64,000 nt of DNA from Acidobacteriota bacterium (GCA_016712445.1 JADJRB010000003.1:186001-250000), one strand, 5' to 3'. Numbered from the stretch's first letter, positions 38,293 through 46,926 are shown. Made by a program: numbers and translations. The notes: generated by a model not told the origin, from the letters alone.

Positions 38293-39911
38293 GTGCCGAG
38301 GCGGCGCTGGGTGGCGGCGTGGCTGCGCCGCTGGAAATTCCCGGCAACGCCAGCAATGCGATACGCGACCGGTTTGCACAGTTCGGCGCGAATTATCGCT
38401 GGTTCCTGTTGCTGACGATGCTGATGGGCTCGATGGCAACGATGCTTGCAGCCACCACCATCAATGTCGCCCTGCCCGCCATTATCGGCGCCTTCGGCCT
38501 TGGCCAGGACCAGGCGCAATGGATGTCGACGGCCTTTCTCGCCTCGTCCACGCTGGCGATGCTGGCGAATGCCTGGGCGATGGCCACGTACGGGCCGCGT
38601 GCGACCTATGTGTTCGGCATGGCTTCGTTTCTCGTCGGCTCGCTGATGGGCGCGATGAGCCACACGCTGGAATTCCTGATCCTGTCGCGGGCGCTGCAGG
38701 GCGTTTCGGCCGGTCTGTTGCAGCCGATGTCGATGTTCCTGATCTTCCAGACCTTTCCGGACCGCCTTCGCGGAACGGCTATGGGACTGTTCTCGATCGG
38801 CGTGGTGCTGGCACCGGCATTTGGGCCGGCGCTTGGCGGCGTTGCTGTAGACCTCGCAAGCTGGCGGTTGGTGTTCGTGGCGACCCTGCCGCTGGCCATA
38901 CTGGCGCTCATGATGGCACCGTTCCTGATGCCATCTGGCGACCGCAAGCGAGGCGAAGCGAAACCGCCGCTTGACTGGCAAGGACTGTGCCTGCTCGCGG
39001 TGGCGGTCGTGGGACTGCTCTCGGCGTTTGCCAACGGCAACCGCGACGGCTGGGATTCAGACAAGACAATCCTGCGGATTTTCCTGTCACTGCTCGCCGG
39101 CGTGGTTTTTATCCTCTGGGAGCGGCGCCATCCTTTTCCGGCGCTCAATCCTGCGATTTTCCTTTACCGCCAGTTCTGGTCGGCGGGCGTGATCATTGTG
39201 GCGACGGGCACGGCGATCTATGGGTCGACCTACCTGATTCCGCTTTTTGTGCAGCTGGTACAGCACTATTCGCCGACGGCGGCGGGCGTGATGATGATCC
39301 CCGCCGGGCTTGCCATGGTGGTCGGATTTCCGATCGCCGGGCGGCTGACCGACCGGGTGGATCCGCGATGGCTGCTCGCGTTCGGGATCCTCAGCTTTGC
39401 GCTGTCGGCACACTTGTTGGCGGGCGTCACGGCGCTGACCCCTTATTGGGTGCTTGTGAGCTGGATCATGCTCAGCCGGGTCGGCATCAGTTTCTGCAAC
39501 CCGCCAGCAAACACGACCGCGGTGCGCGCCGTGCCAGTGCGACTGCTGGCGTCGGCGACCGGCGGCGTGTCATTCATGATGCAGGTTGGCGGCGCCTTCG
39601 GCGTGAACCTTCTCGCGGTGCTGCTGCAAAGGCGGATGCTGTTCCACGGCGAGCATCTTGCGGCCGAAATGAACGAAGCCAACGCGGAATTCCTCTACCA
39701 GCATGCCCGCAATGCACAGGCGCTGGAGGCGAGCGGGATGCCGCCGCTGACGGCGTTCATGGATTCGTTCCAGGCGATCGGACAGCGGGTCGCCGCCGAA
39801 TCGACCGTGCTGGCATTTCGCGACTGCTTCTTCGTGATCTCGGTCTGGTTCGTCGTTGTGCTGTTTGCCATCGTCCTGATGCCGAAACCCAAGTTGCAGG
39901 CCGGCGCGTAG
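38289..39911 (+). CDS. DHA2-family MFS drug exporter (EmrB-like)
   Basis: A 540-residue major-facilitator transporter with about 14 membrane helices. Motif A-like and DHA2 signatures are seen: IGAFGLGQDQAQWMSTAFL, SRALQGVSAGLLQPMSMFLI and GLFSIGVVLAPAFGPALGG. GTG start overlaps the adaptor stop. Exports a small molecule through the adaptor and an unlinked TolC-like channel. Two secreted enzymes follow 31 bp later in the same direction. Confidence 0.9.
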   Translation: MSAEAALGGGVAAPLEIPGNASNAIRDRFAQFGANYRWFLLLTMLMGSMATMLAATTINVALPAIIGAFGLGQDQAQWMSTAFLASSTLAMLANAWAMATYGPRATYVFGMASFLVGSLMGAMSHTLEFLILSRALQGVSAGLLQPMSMFLIFQTFPDRLRGTAMGLFSIGVVLAPAFGPALGGVAVDLASWRLVFVATLPLAILALMMAPFLMPSGDRKRGEAKPPLDWQGLCLLAVAVVGLLSAFANGNRDGWDSDKTILRIFLSLLAGVVFILWERRHPFPALNPAIFLYRQFWSAGVIIVATGTAIYGSTYLIPLFVQLVQHYSPTAAGVMMIPAGLAMVVGFPIAGRLTDRVDPRWLLAFGILSFALSAHLLAGVTALTPYWVLVSWIMLSRVGISFCNPPANTTAVRAVPVRLLASATGGVSFMMQVGGAFGVNLLAVLLQRRMLFHGEHLAAEMNEANAEFLYQHARNAQALEASGMPPLTAFMDSFQAIGQRVAAESTVLAFRDCFFVISVWFVVVLFAIVLMPKPKLQAGA

Positions 39912-39942
39912 CGCGCCATACCTCAGGACGGGAGGACAGCCG

Positions 39943-41370
39943 ATGAAGATTACACGGCGCCACATGCTGATCGGAGCAGCTGGCACGAGCGTGGTTGCGG
40001 GCGGCGTAGCCATGCAGAAATTCGGCTGGGATCGCCGTTCGTTCGTACGCGCGGACTATTCGGAGAGCGCGCCCGTGGCGCCGCCGGGCGAGGCGAGCTG
40101 GATGAACTGGTCCGGGATCGAGCGATCCACGCCGAAAGAGATTGCGTTTCCCGATTCGGTCGAGGCGCTCGCGCAGACCGTCACCCGCGCGAAAGGCCGC
40201 GTGCGCCCGGTGGGCAGCGGTCATTCCTTCACGGGCCTCGCCACGACTGAAGATACGCTGGTGATGCTGAACGGATTCTCGGGCCTTCTCAGCCATGATG
40301 AGGCGACAGGCGAAAGTCGCTTCGGCGCGGGCACGCCGCTCTTTGCGGTCAGCGAAGCGCTGGCGGAGCGTGGGCGGGCACTTGCCAACCAGCCGGACAT
40401 TGACAGCCAGACGCTGGCCGGCGCGTTTGCGACGGGCACGCATGGCACCGGCAATGACCTGCCGGCGCTGCACGACAATATCACGGCGTTCCAGATCGTG
40501 ACTGCCGACGGAAGCGTCCGGGATGTGACGCGGGCATCTGATCCGGACCTGTTCGAAGCAGGCAAGGTCTCGCTGGGCGCGCTGGGCGTGATGACAGCTT
40601 TCACGGTGAAAAGTGTGCCAGCTTACCGGCTCAAGCGGACGGTGACGGTGTTGGATTCAAAGGTCTTCCTGCAGTCGCTGGAGGCCACCGCGGCCGCTCA
40701 TCGCAATTTCGAATTTTATTATTTTCCGCACACCGGACTGGTTGCCAGCATCGTGCATGACCTGACGGATGAGCCGGTGACGGTTGATACGGGCACGGAC
40801 GATGACGAGTTCCTGCAGGGTCTGCTGACACTGCGCAACGAACTTGGCTGGGCACCGTGGCTCCGGCGCTACATTGCCCGCTCCGAATTTCCGCGCGGCG
40901 TTGTCGAGGACCGGGTGAACGAATCGCGTCTGCTGCTCTCGACGACGCGGCCAACGCGCTTCATCGAGATGGAATATCATTTCCCGCGCGCGCGGGGCCC
41001 CGAGATGGTCGAGCGCGTCATGCACACTCTCGACAAGCGCGGCGAGATATTCTTCCCGATGGAGTATCGCCACATCGCGCCAGACACAGCCTGGCTCAGT
41101 CCGTTCAATGGCGGGCCGCGTGCCTCGATTGCAATCCATGCGGCAGCGAACGAACGCTACGACTATTTCTTCACCGACTTCGAACCGATGTATCAGGAAG
41201 CAAATGCGCGCCCGCACTGGGGAAAATTGCATACGCTGGGGCGCAACCGGCTGACCGAACTCTATCCGGAATTCGAACGCTTTCTTGCGCTGCGCTCAGA
41301 TCTGGACCCGACGGGCAAGTTCCTGAACGTGCACCTTGCCAAGCTGTTCGGAGAGACAGTCGATGCGTAA
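39943..41370 (+). CDS. Tat-exported FAD-dependent lactone/alditol-oxidase-like protein
   Basis: A 475-residue flavoprotein of the VAO/D-arabinono-1,4-lactone oxidase type. The N-terminus has a twin-arginine signal (KITRRHMLIGAAGTSVVAGG), so the folded holoenzyme is probably sent to the periplasm. The FAD loop RPVGSGHSFTGLA contains the His that in relatives binds FAD covalently; AGAFATGTHGTG follows, and the C-terminus contains PHWGK, the family's active-site motif. It would oxidise a sugar lactone, alditol or related alcohol using oxygen or a membrane acceptor. Confidence 0.85.
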   Translation: MKITRRHMLIGAAGTSVVAGGVAMQKFGWDRRSFVRADYSESAPVAPPGEASWMNWSGIERSTPKEIAFPDSVEALAQTVTRAKGRVRPVGSGHSFTGLATTEDTLVMLNGFSGLLSHDEATGESRFGAGTPLFAVSEALAERGRALANQPDIDSQTLAGAFATGTHGTGNDLPALHDNITAFQIVTADGSVRDVTRASDPDLFEAGKVSLGALGVMTAFTVKSVPAYRLKRTVTVLDSKVFLQSLEATAAAHRNFEFYYFPHTGLVASIVHDLTDEPVTVDTGTDDDEFLQGLLTLRNELGWAPWLRRYIARSEFPRGVVEDRVNESRLLLSTTRPTRFIEMEYHFPRARGPEMVERVMHTLDKRGEIFFPMEYRHIAPDTAWLSPFNGGPRASIAIHAAANERYDYFFTDFEPMYQEANARPHWGKLHTLGRNRLTELYPEFERFLALRSDLDPTGKFLNVHLAKLFGETVDA

Positions 41371-42643
41371 GCTGTCGCGGCGGCATCTGATGATTGGCGG
41401 CGTTGGTCTTGCAGGAGCGGCACTATTGATGAGCAAACCGGGCGACGAAAGCGGGCCACGTGATCCCTACTTCACGCAGTTGCAGGCAGCATTGACCGAG
41501 GCCGGAATTGCTTCCCCGACACTGGTGATCGACAAGGCGCGGCTGGACGCGAATATCGACACGCTGGTGAGCCACCTGCCCGACGGGATGGCTTATCGCA
41601 TCGTGGCAAAATCTCTGCCTTCCTTGAGCCTCATATCGCATATCCGGGCACGTTCCGGCTCGGACCGGCTGATGACGTTCAACCAACCCATGCTCAGTGC
41701 GCTGACGAAAGCGATGCCGGACGCCGATCAGTTGCTTGGAAAGCCGATGCCGATAGCGGCCGCCCGCAACTATTTCGGCAGCCTGTCCGCCGGCGATGCG
41801 CCGGCTGCAGCAAATGTGCAATGGCTTGTCGATACGCCCGAGCGCCTCCGCCAGTACCAGGAACTTGCGGTCGGCACGGGCCAGACCCTTCGGCTCAATA
41901 TCGAGCTGGATGTCGGCCTGCACCGGGGAGGCCTCGAAGCGGGCGAGACGCTGAAGGCGATGCTGGAACTGCTGCGCGACGCGGCCGCCGTCAATTTCGC
42001 CGGGTTCATGGGGTACGAGCCACACCTGGCGGCCCTGCCCGAAGCACTGGGTTGGCGTGAACGGGCAAAGACTGGAGCCTGGCGCAGGTATTCTGAGGCG
42101 CTGGCGCTGGCGGCTGAAGTGTTCGGCAGCGATGCGATTGCCGGCATCACGCGGAACGCGGCGGGCAGCCCGACCTATCGCTATTATCAGTCCACGGAGA
42201 TCGCCAACGAGATCTCCGCAGGATCGTGCCTGGTGAAACCGACACATTTCGACACGCCGCTGCTGGAACCGCACCAGCCGGCGAGCTTCATAGCGACGCC
42301 GGTTATCAAGTCGATCGCGCAGACGCGCTTGCCGGGGCTCGAATTTGCGGCGGACGGCCAACGCGCATGGGATCCGAATACCGCGCGCACGGTGTTCATC
42401 TATGGCGGCAACTGGATGGCCGATCCGGTCGATCCGCCGGGCCTGTCGTACAACAAGACATTCGGACGCTCATCGAACCAGGAAATGCTGACCGGCGGGC
42501 ACAATCTTGCGATTGCGCCCGACGAGTTCGTTTTCCTGCGCCCGCATCAGAGCGAAGCGGTGTTCCTGCAATTCGGCGACATCGCCGTATATGACGACGG
42601 GCGGATCAGCGAGCGTTGGCCGGTATTCCCGGCCTCCGCCTGA
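41363..42643 (+). CDS. Tat-exported PLP fold-III protein (DSD1/alanine-racemase-N type)
   Basis: A 426-residue protein with a twin-arginine signal (KLSRRHLMIGGVGLAGAALL). The barrel resembles D-serine dehydratase (DSD1)/D-threonine aldolase: TLVIDKARLDANIDTLVSHL, the likely PLP lysine in RIVAKSLPS, NIELDVGLHRGGLEAG, and a C-terminal beta domain. The canonical zinc site P-x-H-x-C reads RPHQSE here, so the Cys ligand seems lost. ATG at 41363 overlaps the flavoprotein stop by 8 bp, implying joint expression. The real reaction is unknown: racemase, dehydratase and aldolase are all possible. Confidence 0.75.
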   Translation: MRKLSRRHLMIGGVGLAGAALLMSKPGDESGPRDPYFTQLQAALTEAGIASPTLVIDKARLDANIDTLVSHLPDGMAYRIVAKSLPSLSLISHIRARSGSDRLMTFNQPMLSALTKAMPDADQLLGKPMPIAAARNYFGSLSAGDAPAAANVQWLVDTPERLRQYQELAVGTGQTLRLNIELDVGLHRGGLEAGETLKAMLELLRDAAAVNFAGFMGYEPHLAALPEALGWRERAKTGAWRRYSEALALAAEVFGSDAIAGITRNAAGSPTYRYYQSTEIANEISAGSCLVKPTHFDTPLLEPHQPASFIATPVIKSIAQTRLPGLEFAADGQRAWDPNTARTVFIYGGNWMADPVDPPGLSYNKTFGRSSNQEMLTGGHNLAIAPDEFVFLRPHQSEAVFLQFGDIAVYDDGRISERWPVFPASA

Positions 42644-42646
42644 CGC

Positions 42647-43906
42647 CTACTTCTTCTTGCGGCCGCTGGTCGGGATGTCGCGGAAGGCGACGTCCTTGTC
42701 GACGCGGATGTCGCCCGGCAGGCCGAGCACTCGTTCACCGATGATGTTCCGCAGGATCTCGTCCGAGCCGCCCTCGATACGGGTAGCGGGCGAACGCATC
42801 AGCATCGCCTGGAAGCGACCTTGCTGAGGGCTGTCTTCGCTCCAGAGCACGCCTGCTTCGCCCTGGAGATCGAGCGCGAAGATCGAAAGGTCCTGCATCG
42901 TGGCGCCGGCGACGAGCTTGCCGATGGAGTTTTCAGGACCTGGCGTTTCACCTTTCGAAAGCGCAGAAATCGCGCGCATGCCGGTGTATTTAAGACCGCT
43001 CTGCCGGACGGCAAATTGCGCAAGTTTCGAACGCACTCCGGAGTCCTCGACTGCGGGCTTGCCGTCGATTTCGGCTTCCATGCAGAAGCGGAAGAGTTCC
43101 GGGAAGCCGGTGGACATGCCGGATCCGATCGACAGGCGCTCGTTCATCAGCGTCGTCAGCGACACTTCCCAACCCTGCCCGACTTCACCGAGGCGCTGGC
43201 TGTCGGGGATGCGGACATCCGTGAAGTAGACTTCGTTGAAGCTCGACTGGCCGTTCGCCTGCTTGATGGGGCGGACTTCCACGCCCGGCGAGTCCATCCG
43301 CAGGAAGAACATCGTCAGGCCCTTGTGCTTCGGCACGTCGGGATCGGTGCGGGTGATGAGGAGGCCCCAGTCAGAATACTGCGCGCCGCTCGTCCAGATC
43401 TTCTGGCCGTTTATGATCCAGTCGCCCGAACCATCATCGGCCTTGACCGCGCGCGTACGCAGACCCGCAAGATCGGACCCGCTGGCGGGCTCGGAGAAGA
43501 GCTGGCACCAGACATGCTCACCGCTGGCAAGCGGGGGCAGCAGTTCGCGTTTGTGCTCTTCGCTGGCCCAGGCCATGACGGTCGGGCCGCACATGCCGTG
43601 GCCAATCGTGAAAACGCCGGTCAAGGCCGCATACGGACCTTCTTCCTGGCTCCAGATCACGCGCTCGATTGGGGTACGGGCCGCGCCGCCATACTCCTTC
43701 GGCCAGTGAAGGCAGGCCCAGCCGGCCTCCGCCTTCTTCTTTTGCCAGGCCTTTCCGGCTTTGATCGGGTCTTCGCTCACCACGCCGTTCGACCCGAAGC
43801 TGGCAGACTTCAGTTCATTTTCGAGGTGCTTCGGCGCGTTCGCGTCGATCCACTTGCGCACCTTGGTGCGGAACGCGGCTTCTTCTTTTGTGTCTTCGAA
43901 ATCCAT
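42647..43906 (-). CDS. Acyl-CoA dehydrogenase (large subunit-like)
   Basis: A 419-residue dehydrogenase with FAD/substrate motifs LFSEPASGSDLAGLRT and WIINGQKIWTSGAQYSD, and the probable catalytic Glu in TRIEGGSDEILRNIIGE. This form pairs with a shorter partner to make heteromeric enzymes in actinobacterial and proteobacterial sterol side-chain pathways (ChsE/FadE type). The partner gene lies 15 bp upstream. Substrate not known; terpenoid, steroid or branched acids are candidates. Confidence 0.87.
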   Translation of the reverse strand: MDFEDTKEEAAFRTKVRKWIDANAPKHLENELKSASFGSNGVVSEDPIKAGKAWQKKKAEAGWACLHWPKEYGGAARTPIERVIWSQEEGPYAALTGVFTIGHGMCGPTVMAWASEEHKRELLPPLASGEHVWCQLFSEPASGSDLAGLRTRAVKADDGSGDWIINGQKIWTSGAQYSDWGLLITRTDPDVPKHKGLTMFFLRMDSPGVEVRPIKQANGQSSFNEVYFTDVRIPDSQRLGEVGQGWEVSLTTLMNERLSIGSGMSTGFPELFRFCMEAEIDGKPAVEDSGVRSKLAQFAVRQSGLKYTGMRAISALSKGETPGPENSIGKLVAGATMQDLSIFALDLQGEAGVLWSEDSPQQGRFQAMLMRSPATRIEGGSDEILRNIIGERVLGLPGDIRVDKDVAFRDIPTSGRKKK

Positions 43907-43921
43907 GGTCTCGTCCTCCCG

Positions 43922-45046
43922 TCAGGCCGCTGTCTCGGCGTTGCCTGCACTCATGCGTTCAATCAGGTTGCTCTCCCAGGTCGACAACGACCCGAGCGCC
44001 AGGGCCAGCGCGTTGGAGCGGCGATAGAAAAGGTGACAGTCAAACGCCCAGGTAAACCCCATGCCGCCGTGCACCTGAATGTTGTTCTTGGCGCAGTGCT
44101 GGAAAGCCGTTGTGGCCGAAACACGCGCCGTGGCGGCGGCGACAGGCAGTTCTGCCGCGCCCGACGACAAGGCCCACGCCCCATAGTAGCAGTTCGAGCG
44201 CGCCAGCGTGGCAGACACGTACATGTCTGCCAGCATGTGCTTGATGCCCTGGAAAGATCCGATCTGGCGACCGAAGGCCATGCGCTCGAGCGCGTAGTCC
44301 CGCGCGATTTCAAGTGCGCGATCAGCGCCGCCCAGTTGTTCGAAGGCCATCAGGACCGCAGCGCGGTCCATGACCTGTGATGCAATATGCAGGCCGCTGC
44401 CCTGCTGGCCAAGCAATTCGGCCGGGGCGCCATTGAAGGTCAGCTTGGCCTGGCTGCGGGTCGGGTCGATCGACTCCAACTTGGCGCGCTTCACGCCGGA
44501 AGCTGACAGATCGACGAGGTACAGCGACACGGCGCCCTTCTCGTCCTTCGCGGCGACTATAGCAAAGTCGGCGACGTCACCATCGGCGACCGGGGATTTT
44601 TCGCCAGACAGTTTGCCGCCCTTCACCTGCGCCGCAATCTTTTCGGCGGTGGTGCGGCCCTGACCTTCGCTCATGGCCAGTGTACCGATCGCCTCACCGG
44701 CGGCGAGCTTCGGCAGCCAGGTTTCCTTTTGCTTCGCCGACCCGGCCAACATGAGGAACTCAGCGGCGAGATAAATAGAGGTGGACACCGGAACCGGCGC
44801 CAGCGCGCGCCCAAGTTCTTCGGCGACAACGCAGAGTTCGAGGTGCGACAGGCCGGCGCCGCCGTACTCTTCCGGGATCGCCGCGCCGAGGACGCCGAGC
44901 TCGGCGAGCCCTTTGTAGAGCGCCTTGTCGTAGCTGTCCGGCCCTTCAAGGATTGCCCGGACGGCGGCTGGCGGGCATTTTTCGCTCAGGAACCGCCTGA
45001 CCTGTTCGCGCAGTTGCTTTTGTTCGTCTGAAAAATCCAGATTCAC
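43922..45046 (-). CDS. Acyl-CoA dehydrogenase (small subunit-like)
   Basis: A 374-residue partner: N-terminal LDFSDEQKQLREQVRRFLSE, PEEYGGAGLSHLELCVVAEE, and QLGGADRALEIARDYALER with GRQIGSFQGIKHMLADMYV. The usual C-terminal Glu motif is replaced by HGGMGFTWAFDCHLFYRR, as in the non-catalytic or half-site partner of heteromeric dehydrogenases. GTG at 45046 follows TTGGGAGG. First gene of the pair; the 305 bp upstream hold no gene apart from the stress promoter of the next one. Confidence 0.85.
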   Translation of the reverse strand: MNLDFSDEQKQLREQVRRFLSEKCPPAAVRAILEGPDSYDKALYKGLAELGVLGAAIPEEYGGAGLSHLELCVVAEELGRALAPVPVSTSIYLAAEFLMLAGSAKQKETWLPKLAAGEAIGTLAMSEGQGRTTAEKIAAQVKGGKLSGEKSPVADGDVADFAIVAAKDEKGAVSLYLVDLSASGVKRAKLESIDPTRSQAKLTFNGAPAELLGQQGSGLHIASQVMDRAAVLMAFEQLGGADRALEIARDYALERMAFGRQIGSFQGIKHMLADMYVSATLARSNCYYGAWALSSGAAELPVAAATARVSATTAFQHCAKNNIQVHGGMGFTWAFDCHLFYRRSNALALALGSLSTWESNLIERMSAGNAETAA

Positions 45047-45293
45047 GGTGTGCCTCCCAATTACTCGTGTTCGCTGGGGCAACTGTTGAAGTGCCGCCGG
45101 GACAGGTCAAGCCATGCCGCGTGGGCAATCATGAGGTGACAAAGCCGGTTGGGGTGAAAACATGAAAAAACGTCCAGAAATGCCGGGTGTGCAATCGGCC
45201 TGGACCGTGCACGGCGCTGAGAAGACTGGAATAAATGCTGGTTGAGCGCGAAAAATCTGGCGCCCCGCATGATTGCCGACTGTTCACCATCAG

Positions 45294-45318
45294 GGAACGC
45301 GCGCCGCGGTTCACCGTT
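45294..45318 (+). promoter_or_regulatory. EcfG-type stress promoter of PRC-barrel lipoprotein
   Basis: GGAAC at 45294-45298 and CGTT at 45315-45318 with a 16-bp spacer, the EcfG/SigT consensus, 33 bp before the ATG at 45352. It lies in an otherwise gene-free 305-bp stretch. Confidence 0.75.
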
Positions 45319-45351
45319 AGGCCTCCAACACCCTCGTGAAAGGAGACTCAC

Positions 45352-46107
45352 ATGAAACGCCTACTGACGACCAGCGCCATTGCGCTTCTCGGCCTTGGCG
45401 TCGCTGCGTGCAGCGACGGCTCGGAAATTACTTCGACCGAAACGGCTTCCTCTCAGGAAGAAGCTGCGGATGTACTCGCATCCAATGAGCCGGCCGACAC
45501 CGACTACTACAATGACGGCAAGGTCGATCGCGACGCTGATGTCGCGAACGCGTACACTTTGGCGGCAACCGAGTTTGAAGTGGACGACCTTGTTGGTCTC
45601 GACATCGCTGACCCCACTGGCAAAAAGATCGCGACGGTTTCCGACGTGCTCATCGGCGATGATGGCAAGATCGATTCCATCATCTTCGCGAACGGCGGCA
45701 TCGCCGGTCTCGGCACCGACCACGGCCGTATCGGTTTCCAGGATGCCGATTTCGCTATCGATGAAGACGGCGACGCGCGTGTGATCGTCTCGATGGACGA
45801 AGCCGCTTTGGAAACGGTCGCCGAGTGGGACCAGGCGAAGGCTGACGACTACAGCCTCGCAACCGAGATCACGGGCACGCAGGTTGCGCTGGCCTCGACT
45901 GACGAAGAAGCCCGCGTGGTGAACCTGATCGCCGACATGAACGGGACCATCAAGCACGCCGTCGTGACCGACGGACTGACCGCTTCGATGGAAGGCGCCG
46001 GCTATGTTGTGCCGTTCAGCAGCCTCGTGGTTGAACAAGGCGATGGCGGCCTCCGCCTCGACATCGATCCGGCAACGCTGAAGACGAGCCGCGTCTACGA
46101 AGACTAA
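45352..46107 (+). CDS. PRC-barrel lipoprotein
   Basis: A 251-residue lipoprotein: signal MKRLLTTSAIALLGLGVAAC (lipobox VAAC), an acidic linker, and a PRC-barrel domain at about 75-135 (DDLVGLDIADPTGKKIATVS), followed by a related second beta domain (about 165-250, ITGTQVALASTDEEARVVNL). PRC-barrel proteins of this kind are common among alphaproteobacterial stress-induced genes. ATG at 45352 follows AAAGGAG and an EcfG promoter, so it is probably a general stress response target. Confidence 0.85.
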   Translation: MKRLLTTSAIALLGLGVAACSDGSEITSTETASSQEEAADVLASNEPADTDYYNDGKVDRDADVANAYTLAATEFEVDDLVGLDIADPTGKKIATVSDVLIGDDGKIDSIIFANGGIAGLGTDHGRIGFQDADFAIDEDGDARVIVSMDEAALETVAEWDQAKADDYSLATEITGTQVALASTDEEARVVNLIADMNGTIKHAVVTDGLTASMEGAGYVVPFSSLVVEQGDGGLRLDIDPATLKTSRVYED

Positions 46108-46142
46108 TTGCTGCGGCCGTTCGTGCCGCTGCGAAGTAACAA

Positions 46143-46171
46143 GGGCTGTAGCCTTGCGCTACAGCCCTTTT
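46143..46171 (+). terminator. Rho-independent terminator of PRC-barrel lipoprotein gene
   Basis: Perfect 10-bp stem GGGCTGTAGC/GCTACAGCCC with a 5-nt loop, followed by TTTT. Preceding A-run makes it usable from both sides. Confidence 0.9.
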
Positions 46172-46312
46172 CATTTGGAGCAGGTAACCCACCTCCGGTG
46201 CATTGCTGCCGGCTCAGAGCCCACTGCCACACCTTTGGCCGCTCAAAGCAGTCGACAACAATGGGTAGCGTGATCACAGCACAGCAGTTGCATCCCGTTC
46301 AATTGTTGTCTC

Positions 46313-46458
46313 GCCCCCAAACGCCAAGAAACCCTCACCGCTGGGGGGAGCGGGAGGGTTTCAAACTCCAGGCGGGGTGCGGGAGGGGGGAAACCTCCTG
46401 GAGCTGGATCCTTTTGGGGTTTCGGCCCGGATCAGGAGCGTCTGCGCGATCGCTCGCC
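46313..46458 (-). ncRNA. Candidate structured small RNA with C-rich loops
   Basis: Within the gene-free stretch 46172-46603. A 14-bp stem with one bulge (46328-46342 with 46349-46362) closes a six-base loop, CCCCCC on the minus strand. A second stem CTCCAGG/CCTGGAG (46366-46372, 46397-46403) closes a C-rich loop, and CCCCAAA/TTTGGGG (46315-46321, 46413-46419) can enclose both. On the minus strand GGAAC (46489-46485)-N16-GGTT (46468-46465) resembles an EcfG promoter, and the 14-bp hairpin is followed by TTTCTTGGCGTTT. Exposed C-rich loops recall GsrN and other anti-Shine-Dalgarno RNAs of Alphaproteobacteria. Strand and ends are inferred. Confidence 0.45.
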
Positions 46459-46546
46459 AGATACAACCCTCAACCCCGCATTCAGTTCCAGCAGTTTCGA
46501 GAAATTTTGTAAGTTGTTTAGGGGCTTAAATTTGCCCCCAAATGAA

Positions 46547-46572
46547 AAGCCCGCGCCGGAAGGCACGGGCTT
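46547..46572 (-). terminator. Terminator of DUF1328 gene
   Basis: Stem AAGCCCG/CGGGCTT with a 12-nt loop; on the minus strand it is followed by TTCATTT. A second small hairpin (GGGGC/GCCCC, 46521-46538) lies just beyond. Confidence 0.75.
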
Positions 46573-46603
46573 GTTTGGGGTGAAGCATGTTGCTTCTGGA
46601 ACG

Positions 46604-46777
46604 TCAGGTTACGTCCCTGCCCTGCAGTGCGCGGGCGAGGAAGCTGATCACGACGAGCGCCAGGAAGACGAAGAACAGGATCTGCGCGATGCCAGCTGCA
46701 GCGCCTGCGATTCCTGCGAAACCGAACACACCGGCGATCAGCGCCAGCACGAGAAATGTAAGTGCCCAACCAAGCAT
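46604..46777 (-). CDS. DUF1328 family small membrane protein
   Basis: A 57-residue protein beginning MLGWALTFLVLALIAGVFGF with two membrane helices; the Gly/Ala-rich turn (GIAGAAAGIAQILFFVF) is typical of DUF1328 (YtjA-like) proteins, which are often stress-induced and of unknown function. ATG at 46777 has AAGGAGAAAA upstream. An EcfG-type promoter lies 52 bp upstream. Confidence 0.85.
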   Translation of the reverse strand: MLGWALTFLVLALIAGVFGFAGIAGAAAGIAQILFFVFLALVVISFLARALQGRDVT

Positions 46778-46828
46778 GGTGTTTTCTCCTTGTAGAAACC
46801 AATCGACGAACATCATCGACGCCGGATC

Positions 46829-46853
46829 AACGCCTCGGCCCCGGCGCGGTTCC
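46829..46853 (-). promoter_or_regulatory. EcfG-type stress promoter of DUF1328 gene
   Basis: On the minus strand, GGAAC (46853-46849), 16 bp, CGTT (46832-46829). It is divergent from, and only 15 bp away from, the EcfG promoter of the entericidin-like gene. Confidence 0.75.
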
Positions 46854-46867
46854 GGTTAACAAGGCAT

Positions 46868-46892
46868 GGAACCGCCAGCTTGGCCGGGCGTT
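46868..46892 (+). promoter_or_regulatory. EcfG-type stress promoter of entericidin-like gene
   Basis: GGAAC 46868-46872, 16 bp, CGTT 46889-46892; ATG follows 34 bp later at 46927. Confidence 0.75.
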
Positions 46893-46926
46893 GCTAACCG
46901 GGATGTAAACTGGAAAGGACACCCTG

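Noticed and set aside
45061..45351. Possible 96-residue minus-strand gene upstream of the PRC-barrel lipoprotein
   Set aside because: No ribosome site or motif; it covers the EcfG promoter region and has irregular composition.
46313..46458. Interpretation as RNase P, tmRNA, SRP or 6S RNA
   Set aside because: The diagnostic conserved sequences of those RNAs are not present.
46108..46512. 134-residue plus-strand frame after the PRC-barrel lipoprotein
   Set aside because: Starts at the TTG after the stop, runs through a strong terminator and the hairpin region, and has no protein-like pattern.
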